Part shown: positions 1 to 7,806 of the stretch, piece by piece
How positions within the stretch are numbered: the stretch's first letter is position 1
Layout: the number at the start of each line of letters is the position of its first letter
Assembly: GCA_045601345.1 (NCBI GenBank)
Contig: JAZRZL010000034.1
Coordinates: 1-43,679 of the forward strand
DNA: 43,679 nt
From: SVMC01 sp045601345
GTDB lineage: Bacteria > Bacillota > Clostridia > Oscillospirales > Oscillospiraceae
Direction: 5' to 3'
Notes under the pieces: generated by a model
Seen by the model: only the letters and a program-made list of their open reading frames with translations
Told to the model about the DNA's origin: nothing
The model's database searches: none
Made by a program: the position numbers and the translations under genes

Positions 1-1
1 G

Positions 2-199
2 AGATTCATGGGCAAGCCCGCCGCATCTGCACCGGCAACCTTCACCGATCTTGAGGCGGACAGATACTACGTAGATGCAGTCGCATGGGCAGTAGAAGCT
101 GGCATCACCACCGGCATTACCGAAGAACTCTTCAAGCCGGAGAATGAATGCACCCGTGGTCAGGCTGTCACCTTCATTAAGCGCGCTGTTGCAGAGTAA
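2..199 (+). CDS. C-terminal end of an S-layer homology (SLH) domain protein, partial at 5' end
   Basis: The reading frame is open to the left edge of the window, so only the last ~65 residues of a larger protein are visible. They form the end of one SLH repeat (RFMGKP, typical of the tail of such a repeat) followed by a full SLH repeat: FTDL..YYVDAVAWAVEAGITTG, then TRGQAVTFIKRA at the end. SLH domains anchor exported proteins non-covalently to pyruvylated secondary cell-wall polymers of Gram-positive bacteria. The internal ATG at position 8 is not a credible start because the SLH pattern continues upstream of it. What the rest of the protein does cannot be seen. A strong terminator follows 67 bp after the stop. 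Confidence 0.8.
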   Translation, partial: RFMGKPAASAPATFTDLEADRYYVDAVAWAVEAGITTGITEELFKPENECTRGQAVTFIKRAVAE

Positions 200-265
200 T
201 TCTTTGCAATCACCCGGGAAAATGGAGTTTTTCTGCCATAATGATTCCTGATTCCTAAGCAAATT

Positions 266-303
266 GGCTGGATATGTATCGGTAACACGGTACATATCCA
301 GCC
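266..303 (+). terminator. Rho-independent terminator after the SLH gene
   Basis: A perfect 13-bp inverted repeat (GGCTGGATATGTA / TACATATCCAGCC) with a 12-nt loop is followed by AAAATTTTAAGTTTT. It separates the SLH protein gene from the two-component system. Confidence 0.8.
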
Positions 304-361
304 AAAATTTTAAGTTTTATTTAACCTGGCAATGCTATTATGGGAAAAAGGAGAGGATTGT

Positions 362-1036
362 ATGCGGATTTTACTGGCAGAGGACGAAAGATCACTGGCA
401 AAGGCGCTTGTGAAAATATTTGAGAAAAACTGCTACACGGCTGACGCGGTATATGATGGGGAAGAGGCACTGGCCTATCTGTCTACCAATGTCTATGATG
501 TGGCTGTGCTGGATATTATGATGCCGAAAAAAGATGGAATTTCCGTACTGCGGGAGATACGTGCGGCGGGGAATCCCATTCCTGTGCTCCTGCTGACCGC
601 AAAATCCGAGGTGGAGGATAAGGTTCTCGGCCTGGACAGCGGTGCCAACGACTATCTGGCCAAGCCCTTTGACAGCCGGGAGCTTTTGGCACGGATTCGC
701 GCCATCACCCGGAGCAGGGAAGAAGCGGATACCCGCCTCTGCATGGGCAACATTACCCTTGACCGTGCGACCTTTACGCTCTCATCTCCGACGGGCAGCT
801 TCCGTCTGGCAAAGAAGGAATACCAGATGATGGAAATTTTTCTTTCCAATCCGAATCATATCATTTCGGCAGAACGCCTGATGGAGAAAATTTGGGGCTT
901 TGATGCCGAGGCAGAGATCCATGTGGTGTGGGTCTATATTTCCTACCTGCGGAAAAAACTGGCAGCGCTTTGTGCGGATATTCAGATTCGCGCTTTGCGC
1001 AATGCGGGGTATTTGCTGGAGGTTATTCATGATTAA
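362..1036 (+). CDS. OmpR/PhoB-family response regulator
   Basis: This is a DNA-binding response regulator of 224 residues, normal for the family. The receiver domain spans about residues 1-115: the acidic pair E7-D8, the phospho-acceptor D51 in the LDIMMP motif, T79 and K101 in YLAKPF are all present. The C-terminal half is a winged-helix Trans_reg_C domain with KKEYQMMEIFLSNPN and WVYISYLRKKL, ending in IRALRNAGYLL. The start at 362 is chosen because MRILLAEDE is the canonical beginning and AAAGGAGAGG lies just upstream; an in-frame ATG at 332 would add residues with no counterpart in the family. Its last 8 bp overlap the following histidine kinase, so the two are translationally coupled. 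The target genes are not evident; the secreted GH3 remnant downstream could be one but has its own promoter. Confidence 0.93.
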   Translation: MRILLAEDERSLAKALVKIFEKNCYTADAVYDGEEALAYLSTNVYDVAVLDIMMPKKDGISVLREIRAAGNPIPVLLLTAKSEVEDKVLGLDSGANDYLAKPFDSRELLARIRAITRSREEADTRLCMGNITLDRATFTLSSPTGSFRLAKKEYQMMEIFLSNPNHIISAERLMEKIWGFDAEAEIHVVWVYISYLRKKLAALCADIQIRALRNAGYLLEVIHD

Positions 1037-2297
1037 GCGGCTGAAAAGGAAGTTCATCCTGCTTGCTACGATATCTATGTTTCTCCTGATGACATTGCTG
1101 GTGGGTGTGATGAATGTAATTAATTACAGCACGGTGCTCATGGAAGCGGATGCCGCAATTCGTGTGCTTTCGCAGCCCAATGCGCCGTTTTTTGAAGAGA
1201 AGCTTCCTCCGAAAACACCCAAAAGACCCATTGGCGATTTTATTCCCCGCGGGATGTCCCCTGAGGTGCCCTATGAATCCCGTTTTTTTTCAGCGAAGCT
1301 ATCGGAGGACTTAAAGCTGATTGAAACGGATATTTCGAGGGTCGTCACGGTAGAACAGGCAACGGCTGAGGAATATGTTGTCAAAGCTTTGAAAAAAGGG
1401 GGCGAACGCGGTTTTATTGGCAATTTCCGCTTTGTTAAGAGTAAGAATGCGGATGGAACGCACATGATGTTTCTGGACTGCGGACGAAAGCTCGGGGCAT
1501 TTTACCATTTTATGTGGATCAGCATCAGCATTGGGCTGTTGGGCTGTGTTCTGGTTTTTGTGATTTTTCTGCTTGCCGCCGGACGGATCGTGCGTCCGAT
1601 TGCGCAGAGCTATGAAAAGCAACGGCGCTTTATTACCGATGCGGGGCATGAAATGAAAACACCGCTGACCATTATCAATGCCAATCTGGATTTGCTGTCC
1701 GATGATATGGATGAAAATGAGTGCCTGACCGACATTCGCCAGCAGACAAAGCGCCTTTCAGCGCTGACGCATGATCTGGTGTACCTCTCCCGCATGGAGG
1801 AGGAAGATCACAAGCTAAAGCAGGTGGTATTTCCGATTTCCGATCTGGTTTCGGAGGTTGCATGGAGCTTTCAGGCGCTGGCGGCCTCCGGGCAGAAGGT
1901 GTATACATTGGAGATTCAGCCCGGTTTGTCCGCGACAGGCTCACCGGATGCGATCCGTCAGCTAATTTCTATCCTTCTGGAGAATGCGATGAAATATTCC
2001 CCGGAAGGTGGCCATGTGGCGCTGGAATTTGGCAGGCAGAAAAAGAATCTTCTGCTTTCCGTGTGCAATACCACAATAGACCCCCTGACCGAGGAAAATC
2101 TGGGACACCTGTTCGACCGCTTCTACCGCACCGATGCCTCCCGCAACTCGGCCACCGGCGGCCACGGCATCGGCCTGTCCATTGCCCGTGCCATCACCGA
2201 GGCCCACGGCGGCAAAATCACCGCAGAGACAAAAGACGAGCAGGAATTCTGCATCACCGTCACCTTACCCCAGCGTACAATAGATAAGACCCTATAA
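1029..2297 (+). CDS. Sensor histidine kinase (HisKA/HATPase), partner of the OmpR-type regulator
   Basis: This membrane-bound histidine kinase has 422 residues. Transmembrane segments lie at about residues 8-31 and 158-185 and bracket an extracytoplasmic sensor of ~125 residues of no recognised fold. The DHp domain carries H207 in the motif DAGHEMKTPL, the expected autophosphorylation site. The HATPase_c domain shows the N box (LLENAMKYS, N319), the FDRFYRTD F box and a GGHGIGLS G box, so all catalytic motifs are intact. The ATG at 1029 overlaps the regulator stop codon. An earlier in-frame start at 900 would lie wholly inside the regulator gene and is rejected. It should phosphorylate the upstream regulator. 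The stimulus cannot be read from the sequence. Confidence 0.92.
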   Translation: MIKRLKRKFILLATISMFLLMTLLVGVMNVINYSTVLMEADAAIRVLSQPNAPFFEEKLPPKTPKRPIGDFIPRGMSPEVPYESRFFSAKLSEDLKLIETDISRVVTVEQATAEEYVVKALKKGGERGFIGNFRFVKSKNADGTHMMFLDCGRKLGAFYHFMWISISIGLLGCVLVFVIFLLAAGRIVRPIAQSYEKQRRFITDAGHEMKTPLTIINANLDLLSDDMDENECLTDIRQQTKRLSALTHDLVYLSRMEEEDHKLKQVVFPISDLVSEVAWSFQALAASGQKVYTLEIQPGLSATGSPDAIRQLISILLENAMKYSPEGGHVALEFGRQKKNLLLSVCNTTIDPLTEENLGHLFDRFYRTDASRNSATGGHGIGLSIARAITEAHGGKITAETKDEQEFCITVTLPQRTIDKTL

Positions 2298-2300
2298 CAC

Positions 2301-2341
2301 AGGGGGCGCTTCTGCGCGCTAAATGCACAGAAGCGCCTCCT
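2301..2341 (+). terminator. Terminator of the two-component operon
   Basis: Stem AGGGGGCGCTTCTG / CAGAAGCGCCTCCT with one G-T-type imperfection lies just after the kinase stop and is followed by CTGTTTGTC. The T-run is weak, so the stem is the main evidence. Confidence 0.65.
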
Positions 2342-2481
2342 CTGTTTGTCCGCAGTACAGCAGACTTAGCTTTCAAAGAAGCAGTGAAATATAATAAAAA
2401 CTAATATTAGAATATGTAATGGGGAGAATCTTGCGAATTAAGGAATATCGCCAATAATTGACAAAAAAGTATTGACAAGCT

Positions 2482-2510
2482 TTAACAATATGACAAAATG
2501 TAATTATAAA
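2482..2510 (+). promoter_or_regulatory. Sigma-A type promoter upstream of the GH3 remnant
   Basis: TTAACA at 2482-2487 and TATAAA at 2505-2510 are separated by exactly 17 bp in an AT-rich stretch. The predicted transcript would carry a leader of about 180 nt before the signal-peptide ATG at 2699. The rest of 2342-2698 shows no gene. Confidence 0.55.
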
Positions 2511-2698
2511 TTCAAATGTGGATTTATAGAACATACCCATTTGGCAAAGCTTTTCTCATTGCGCCGGCGCGGCGCGGAGAAAAATAAACAGAAAAGAGGT
2601 GCAATGCCAGCCAAAATGATGTCGTTCCGCAACCATTCGGCCAAATATTAAAATGAAGGGGAGAAGCTTTGAATGCTTCTCAGAAAGGACAACAAAAA

Positions 2699-3456
2699 AT
2701 GAAAAAGATTTTCACAAGAATTTGTCTTGTCACTTTGGCGTTCCTTCTGGTGTTCAGCACCTGCGCATCGGCCTTTGCGGCAAGCACGACCAACGAAATC
2801 TCCCAGCGTGAGATTGACAGTTCTGAATGCCCGCTGCGGACGACTATGATCTCTGCACCGATATCCCCCGCGGTGAATGGGGCTTCAACGGCCTCATCAT
2901 GACCGACTGGGGCGGCGGTCAGTCCACGCCTGTCAACAGTATGCACGCAGGCAATGACCTCATCATGCCCGGTGGCTCCTCCGCAAATATCATTGCCCAG
3001 TTCACAAACACCGCACCGACCTTCGATGAAACCACCGGTTATGTAAAGTACACGGTCAATAGCAGAGGTGTCAGAAGCGAAAACTGGGGCGAATTCACGG
3101 CGAATGCAGAAGGCACCGACGAAGTATCCGTTACGGTCGCAGCCGATGTTGATGTTGCAGCCAATGCGGATATTCAGGCCAAGGTCGCAGCCGGTACGGC
3201 TGTCATTACGGTGAATGAAGATGGCACCAAGACGGTCACCTATAAGGGCAACTTTGCTGCAAAGGCTCTGCCTCTGGGCGATTTGCAGAAGTCCGCTGCC
3301 CATGTTCTGAACGTGATCATGGCATGGGCAATTGCCAATGGCATTATCAACGGTGTGAAGGATTCCGCAACTGGCACAGTCAAGCTGAATCCGTCCGCTC
3401 CCGCAACCCGTGCGCAGATTGCCGCTCTTGTCAGCCGCTCTCTGAACCGCATTTAA
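2699..3456 (+). pseudogene. Remnant of a secreted GH3 glycosidase with C-terminal SLH domain (internal deletion plus frameshift)
   Basis: The gene begins with a convincing signal peptide (MKKIF..., hydrophobic core LVTLAFLLVFSTC, cleavage near AFA-AS) and about 20 mature residues, ISQREIDSSE being the last in that frame. From about 2826 the meaningful sequence continues in another frame: YDLCTDI, GEWGFNGLIMTDW (the GH3 nucleophile region, with Asp of MTDW), AGNDLIMPGG and LGDLQKSAAHVLNVIM, all typical of family 3 beta-glucosidases/xylosidases. It ends with an SLH-like motif (AWAIANGIINGV..ATRAQIAALVSRSL). An intact GH3 enzyme needs about 700 residues; most of the catalytic barrel is missing here, and a TGA at 2824 closes the second frame. 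I read it as decay by internal deletion. An assembly collapse of a larger gene is the alternative. Confidence 0.7.
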
Positions 3457-3494
3457 CGCATCCTTCCGCCTAGGCTGATCCTCTAAACATAACG

Positions 3495-3525
3495 AACCCG
3501 CTGTCGGCTAAGCCGGCAGCGGGTT
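3495..3525 (+). terminator. Rho-independent terminator after the GH3 remnant
   Basis: Stem AACCCGCTGTCGGC / GCCGGCAGCGGGTT with a short loop, followed by TTG. It also stands 27 bp beyond the end of the convergent DUF4173 gene and could serve both directions. Confidence 0.75.
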
Positions 3526-3551
3526 TTGCGGTTCGCAGTGGGGGAATAGGA

Positions 3552-4811
3552 TCAATACAGACATAAAAGTGCGAAGGATATGCTGCTGAAAATGGCCCAG
3601 GTGCGGACGGTTCTTCGGTCAGTCCAGAGGGAGTAGAGGGCGGCGCAGGTACCGGCGAACAGAACAAAGGTGAGCCATGCGCTTTGCAGACGGAGGGGGG
3701 TGAAGCCGAAGCAGTCGATGTACAGCCCCAGCTTGGAGGCAGCAACAATGGCAAAGAGCAGACCCTCGGACAGGAGAATGGTTGCCATGAGCTTCAGGGG
3801 CAGATGGATTTTTCCGCTGACCCCGGCACTGCGCAGGGCAATCCAGAGAAGCAGGAAATTGAGTGCCATGACCTTGAGCAGCTCAAAGAAGCCCTGCCGC
3901 GCATATTCTGCAACGGTGAAATTCTTCGGAAGTGTTCTAGTGAAGGCACCGAACAGATAGCTGCCCTGCACGGCAAAGTATATGCCATAGAGGACGGCAA
4001 AAGCGGCTAGAAGGATGACCCATACAGAATTCGGCACCTTCCGCAGCTTATGGAGTGCGTAGTTGCAGGCCGTGCCCTTTGCTCTGGCAGCTTCCGGGGT
4101 TTTCCGTCCGATTCCCACGACCAGACCGTAGAGATAGGCACCAACCGGGAGACTGAGAAGGAAATAGAGGAAATCATCCCCCAGTGTAATCTCCGGCCAA
4201 TAGGCCAAAAACTTTTCTGTCAGGCTGCCAAAAATGCTGTCTGACTTTGAGAGCAGGGAGGTGATCCACGCAAACAGCCCTACCGCGACCAGAATCGCTG
4301 GAATCGACCAGAGATATTGCCGCTTTCCCTTTTTGGAAAGATCTCGAATTGCGGCGAAAATGACCCGGATACGCAGGAAAAAGTTGCCGAAAGGGTAGAT
4401 TATCACGCCGTAAAGTGTATCTAACGGAAGCAGATGGCCGGTACGACCCTCCAAAAGCACATCGGCGCAGCACAGCACAAGATAAATCGCAAAGCAGTGG
4501 ACGGCGAAAATCTCCAGACCCTCCCATGCGCGGCTCCGGCCAAGCAGGGTGCAGCTTAGGCAAATGGCCATGCAGCCCAGCCAGACCCATTTTTCCCAAT
4601 TGCTCTTTCGCGCCCAATGGAACACCAGCGTACCGGCGGCAAATACCAGCGCAAAAACGGACAGCGCCTTTATTTCAAAAAACTCGCTCATAATAAAGCG
4701 CACATAGAAAAACGCGACAAAATAGCTCAGAAGGGCATAAAGCTTTTCCCTTCTGCTTGCGGCAAAGGAATTTTGGGGGACAGCATAAATTGTATTGTTA
4801 TCAGATTCCAT
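3552..4811 (-). CDS. DUF4173-type polytopic membrane protein
   Basis: This 419-residue protein is almost entirely membrane-embedded, with roughly ten or more hydrophobic segments. The stretch FTVAEYARQGFFELLKVMALN is the hallmark of the DUF4173 family, whose biochemical function is unknown. The start at 4811 (MESDNN) has a good AGGAAGGAG ribosome binding site; an upstream in-frame ATG at 4859 lies within the preceding regulator gene. The first 11 bp overlap the end of the YozG-like regulator gene, which argues for translational coupling in a three-gene operon DUF2975, regulator, DUF4173. The combination suggests a membrane stress or signalling cassette, but that is inference from context only. 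Confidence 0.82.
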   Translation of the reverse strand: MESDNNTIYAVPQNSFAASRREKLYALLSYFVAFFYVRFIMSEFFEIKALSVFALVFAAGTLVFHWARKSNWEKWVWLGCMAICLSCTLLGRSRAWEGLEIFAVHCFAIYLVLCCADVLLEGRTGHLLPLDTLYGVIIYPFGNFFLRIRVIFAAIRDLSKKGKRQYLWSIPAILVAVGLFAWITSLLSKSDSIFGSLTEKFLAYWPEITLGDDFLYFLLSLPVGAYLYGLVVGIGRKTPEAARAKGTACNYALHKLRKVPNSVWVILLAAFAVLYGIYFAVQGSYLFGAFTRTLPKNFTVAEYARQGFFELLKVMALNFLLLWIALRSAGVSGKIHLPLKLMATILLSEGLLFAIVAASKLGLYIDCFGFTPLRLQSAWLTFVLFAGTCAALYSLWTDRRTVRTWAIFSSISFALLCLY

Positions 4812-5037
4812 TGTGTACTCCTTCCTCCGTGTCCTCTTCCCGGAATTCCAGCAGATCACCGGGCTGGCAGGACAGCGCGTGGCACAGCGCCATTAGGGTG
4901 GAAAATCTTATGGCCTTGGCCTTGTTATTTTTCAGAATGGACAGGTTGGCGGGGGTGATGCCGATTTGCTCTGCCAAATCTCCGGCAGAAATTTTCCGCT
5001 TAGCTATCATCACATCAAGGTTGACAATAATCCTCAT
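4801..5037 (-). CDS. YozG-like small Cro/CI-type helix-turn-helix regulator
   Basis: This 78-residue protein is essentially one HTH domain: MRIIVNLDVMIAKRKISAGDLAEQIGITPANLSILKNNKAKAI is the recognisable N-terminal part, with the helix-turn-helix in AGDLAEQIGITPANLSIL. It then reads LMALCHALSCQPGDLLEF, the usual end of the YozG branch of XRE regulators. The family is normally found beside a DUF2975 membrane protein, as here. The start at 5037 is preceded by AAGGGG; an upstream in-frame ATG at 5100 lies inside the DUF2975 gene and adds non-family sequence. It probably represses its own operon through the dyad near 5575-5593 (inference). Confidence 0.87.
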   Translation of the reverse strand: MRIIVNLDVMIAKRKISAGDLAEQIGITPANLSILKNNKAKAIRFSTLMALCHALSCQPGDLLEFREEDTEEGVHNGI

Positions 5038-5047
5038 GGCGTACCCC

Positions 5048-5509
5048 TTACACAGTAAAGTCAAGCTCATCCTGCATGGCCAGTGCCTTTTCAAAGGCAC
5101 ACATCACCGTGCGGACAATGGCACCGATAAAGCCAGAGACCAGCGAAAGAAGAATCATAGGGCGATAGTAGAAGAAAGCGGCAAAGGTGATGAGGCAAAC
5201 CGTAAAGGCACACAGCGCCGTGGTGCGAAGAGAACGCACCGTGGCCTCGGAGAAAACACTGTCTTTAGAAATGCAGGAGAGCCAGTTCCAAAGGGCGACT
5301 ACCGCGATCCATGACGGAATACTGCAAAGATATAGCGCCGCCATCAGAAAGATCCCGTCCCGCAGACTGCCCATCCCGTGTGATACCGTGAGAAACCACT
5401 TGACAATCCAATACCCGCAAACATCCAGCGACAAAAGCAGCACTGCCAAAATTACCAGACACCCCTGCGAAAGCAGTATATTCCCGGGATGCCTCCAACG
5501 CTTGTCCAA
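5048..5509 (-). CDS. DUF2975 four-helix membrane protein
   Basis: The 153-residue product has four hydrophobic segments (near residues 13-35, 48-70, 92-112 and 116-138), the topology of the DUF2975 family. The conserved central loop NWLSCISKDSVFSEATVRSLR is recognisable as the family signature. It begins with TTG at 5509: an in-frame TGA lies three codons upstream, no ATG is available, and AGAAAGGA sits about 9 nt before the TTG. It is the first gene of the operon with the YozG-like regulator 10 bp downstream. The function of DUF2975 is not established; pairing with a dedicated HTH protein suggests that it modulates that regulator from the membrane. Confidence 0.85.
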   Translation of the reverse strand: MDKRWRHPGNILLSQGCLVILAVLLLSLDVCGYWIVKWFLTVSHGMGSLRDGIFLMAALYLCSIPSWIAVVALWNWLSCISKDSVFSEATVRSLRTTALCAFTVCLITFAAFFYYRPMILLSLVSGFIGAIVRTVMCAFEKALAMQDELDFTV

Positions 5510-5539
5510 ATTGCATCATCCTTTCTTATTGTTATGCAA

Positions 5540-5568
5540 AGCATAGCACAATAGATTCTGTTTGTCAA
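5540..5568 (-). promoter_or_regulatory. Consensus promoter of the DUF2975-YozG-DUF4173 operon
   Basis: On the minus strand TTGACA (5563-5568) and TATGCT (5540-5545) are separated by 17 bp. The start codon at 5509 follows about 25 nt after the predicted transcription start. Confidence 0.82.
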
Positions 5569-5574
5569 TTATTA

Positions 5575-5593
5575 TTTATCGTAAAACAATAAA
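5575..5593. promoter_or_regulatory. Putative operator dyad upstream of the DUF2975 promoter
   Basis: TTTATCGTAAAACAATAAA is an imperfect dyad (TTTAT[C/T]G on both strands) lying 7 bp upstream of the -35 box, in an otherwise AT-rich spacer. It is a plausible binding site for the small HTH regulator of the operon, but this rests on position and symmetry only. Confidence 0.4.
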
Positions 5594-5698
5594 TATTTTC
5601 CGAAAAACAAAAACAGGTATCGTTATGATGCCTGTTTATCTGTTAAGCCTTCCCAATAGCCCGTCAGGGTGTTATCATCCCGTATCAATATAGGTCAC

Positions 5699-5847
5699 CT
5701 CTAAAAATTCATCACAGTCGAATCTGCGGGTCTTGTTTCCGTCATACCTCACAAAAATCCTCGGGAATACATCCAGCATTCCCTGCGGTTTTTGTTGCGT
5801 CTGACGAAAAAATCCCTCGCAGCTCGACTTGTGCTGAATTTTTAGAG
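5699..5847. repeat. Family A MITE-like repeat, copy 1 (complete, 149 bp)
   Basis: The ends are perfect 13-bp inverted repeats (CTCTAAAAATTCA at 5699-5711, TGAATTTTTAGAG at 5835-5847). The inversion continues imperfectly inward for another ~20 bp (CACAGTCGAATCTGCGGG against CCTCGCAGCTCGACTTGTG). A close copy in inverted orientation is at 21071-21216 and an internally deleted one at 27673-27766. It lies between the DUF2975 operon and cstA. Its minus strand can be read as a short open frame (KIQHKSSCEGFF...), shared with copy 2, but there is no sign of an independent gene. Confidence 0.8.
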
Positions 5848-5901
5848 CAGCCCTATAGAAATCCTTTACTCCAAAAAAAGCAAAAAAAATCATTTTTTGT
5901 C

Positions 5902-5930
5902 TTGTGAAGGAATTTTTAATATGATATACT
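5902..5930 (+). promoter_or_regulatory. Promoter of cstA (extended -10)
   Basis: TTGTGA (5902-5907), 17 bp, TATACT (5925-5930), with TG one base before the -10 box (TGATATACT). The transcript would have a leader of about 70 nt. Confidence 0.65.
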
Positions 5931-6006
5931 ACTAACAAATAAATTGTGCCACAGTATGCGTAAGCATTTTTTTGCCTTTCGCAGTGGAGAATCGTCAGGA
6001 GTGCCT

Positions 6007-7671
6007 ATGAATTCATTACAATTGCTACTTATTGCCACAGCCGTACTGGTAGTGGGCTATGTGATCTATGGTAGGATTCTTGCCAGAAGGTGGCGGATCG
6101 GTTCCCGTCAGTCTACGCCGGCAAATTTCAAGCAGGATGGTGTGGACTATGTGCCTAGCCGTCATGGGGATATTTTCAACCATCAGTTTGCTGCCAACGC
6201 AGATAGGGGTCTGCTTGTCGGTACGGTGCAGGCATCTATTTTCGGCTGGCTGCCGATGCTGCTTTGGCTTGTGTTTGGCAGCATTTTTCTGGGCGGCGTT
6301 CAGGATATGGCATCCCTGTTTACCTCGGTACGCAATCAGGGGCGGTCCCTTGGCCGCGTGATGGAGCAGACCTTAGGCAAGAAATTTAAGCGCATATTTC
6401 TAGGTTTTGTATGGTTCTGTACGGTGTTGGCTATTGCTGCCTTTGCGGACTGGGTTGCGCAGAATTTTTGCGGTTTATCTCCAGGCGGCAGCCGCGCACT
6501 TACGGAGGGACGCATCACCTCTATGACCTTTTTCCTGACCGTTATGGCCCTCTTTCTGGGTCTGATTATCCGTTTTGGCAACCTGAGCCGCGCTGTCAAT
6601 GAGCTGATCGCTGTTCTGCTGGTTGTTGTTGCTGTGCTGTTGGGATATATGTACCCTATTTATCTGCGAATGACCAACTGGCATCTTTATCTGTTTCTCT
6701 ATGTTGCCATATCCGCATCCATGCCAGTGTGGCTGCTGCTTCAGCCGAGAGATAAAATGAGCACGGGTCTGATTGTGTTGATTATGTTTGCGTCAGTTCT
6801 CGGCCTCTTTATTGCCAAACCATCCATGCAGCTTGAACCCTTCCGCGGATTTTGGGTGGATGGGCAGAGCCTTTTCCCTTATCTGTTTATTACCGCCACC
6901 AGCGGTGCCGTTTCCGGCTATCATACTATGGTCAACTCCAGCGTAACCTCCAAAATGATTCGTAACGAGGGGCGCATTCGTATGGCTTCCTTTGGCACAA
7001 TGCTATTTGCTACCTTCTTTGGCGTGATTTTTTTGGTGGTGGTGGGCGCAAGAACCCGTGCTGCCGATATGGCTACCATTGATCCTATCGCAACCTTCGC
7101 CTCCGGTGTTGCCGAAAATCTCAACGCAATCGGCCTTGCACGGCGCGAAACCAGAGAGTTGGTCAGCTTTGTGATCTGCTCACTGGTCATTACCTCGCTT
7201 GATTCCATCACCCGTGCGGGGCGCACCGTCTGGCAGGAAATGCTGCTTGACGTAGATTCCGGGGAGGAGAATCTCTCTGGAACTCGAAAGGTGTTGACCA
7301 ACCGCTATTTTGCCACCGTAATTACCATTCTCCCTGCCATAGGGCTTGCACAGATTAGCTACAAGAAAATTTGGCCCTTGTTCGGCTGCATAAACCTTTT
7401 CCTTAGCGCTGTTGCACTGTTGGTCTGTCTGGTGTTCTTTAAGAAAGCCCAGCGGAAGCGATTTGCTATTTGGATATCTACCCTTATTATGGTTGGCCTT
7501 TCGGCAGTGGCATCGGTTACGACCTGCACAAAGATGATTTCCAATCTGCTGACCGGCGCTTCTGCCTCCGTATTTGCCGATGGCAGCTATCTCCTGTTTG
7601 CGGCTGTTGAGCTGGTATTGCTTGTTATCCTGTTTTTCAGAGCCATGGTTGCAATGCTCAAAAAATCATAG
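6007..7671 (+). CDS. cstA: CstA-family carbon starvation transporter
   Basis: The 554-residue product has about 14-16 hydrophobic segments. Family marks include the N-terminal VVGYVIYGRIL with the later VPSRHGDIFNHQF, then GWLPMLLWLVFGSIFLGGVQDMASLF, which corresponds to the conserved CstA core, and a SGAVSGYHTMVNSSVTSKM segment. CstA proteins import peptides or pyruvate under carbon limitation. The usual H-x-[F]-[x]-I-A-G-A-GPI-GP motif after the N-terminal His is replaced by NHQFAANADRGLLVGTV, so the transported substrate may differ. The start at 6007 (MNSLQ) follows CAGGAG at a 6-nt gap; an in-frame ATG at 5944 adds a hydrophilic 21-residue stretch without a ribosome binding site. It is a single-gene unit, followed at once by a palindromic repeat. 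Confidence 0.85.
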   Translation: MNSLQLLLIATAVLVVGYVIYGRILARRWRIGSRQSTPANFKQDGVDYVPSRHGDIFNHQFAANADRGLLVGTVQASIFGWLPMLLWLVFGSIFLGGVQDMASLFTSVRNQGRSLGRVMEQTLGKKFKRIFLGFVWFCTVLAIAAFADWVAQNFCGLSPGGSRALTEGRITSMTFFLTVMALFLGLIIRFGNLSRAVNELIAVLLVVVAVLLGYMYPIYLRMTNWHLYLFLYVAISASMPVWLLLQPRDKMSTGLIVLIMFASVLGLFIAKPSMQLEPFRGFWVDGQSLFPYLFITATSGAVSGYHTMVNSSVTSKMIRNEGRIRMASFGTMLFATFFGVIFLVVVGARTRAADMATIDPIATFASGVAENLNAIGLARRETRELVSFVICSLVITSLDSITRAGRTVWQEMLLDVDSGEENLSGTRKVLTNRYFATVITILPAIGLAQISYKKIWPLFGCINLFLSAVALLVCLVFFKKAQRKRFAIWISTLIMVGLSAVASVTTCTKMISNLLTGASASVFADGSYLLFAAVELVLLVILFFRAMVAMLKKS

Positions 7672-7672
7672 A

Positions 7673-7784
7673 GCGAGACAGACGGTTCTCCATGGCAGTA
7701 AGTTAACAGCCCTTGCCTTCCCCTCTGGGGGGCGGCGGATGAGGTCTGTTAGCTTACCGCCATGGAGAGCCGACCCTGTCTCGC
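7673..7784. repeat. Family B palindromic repeat, short copy (112 bp)
   Basis: The two arms pair over nearly 37 bp: GCGAGACAGACGGTTCTCC ATGGCAGTAAGTTAACAG on the left and CTGTTAGCTTACCGCC ATGGAGAGCCGACCCTGTCTCGC on the right. The centre keeps only the CCTTCCCCTCTGGGG and GGCGGCGGATGAGG pieces of the full copy at 32535-32776. As RNA it would fold into a long hairpin between cstA and the downstream transferase gene and could act as a terminator or mRNA-stabilising structure. Confidence 0.75.
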
Positions 7785-7806
7785 TGCCAAGGAAAGGCGG
7801 CAACGT

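Noticed and set aside
2699..3456. Functional GH3 glycosidase
   Set aside because: Only about 200 of 700 expected residues remain and they are in a different frame from the signal peptide.
5675..5938. Small open frame in family A copy 1, similar in translation to one in copy 2
   Set aside because: The similarity follows from the DNA repeat itself; the frame is broken by the deletion in copy 3 and lacks a ribosome binding site, so a conserved gene is unlikely.
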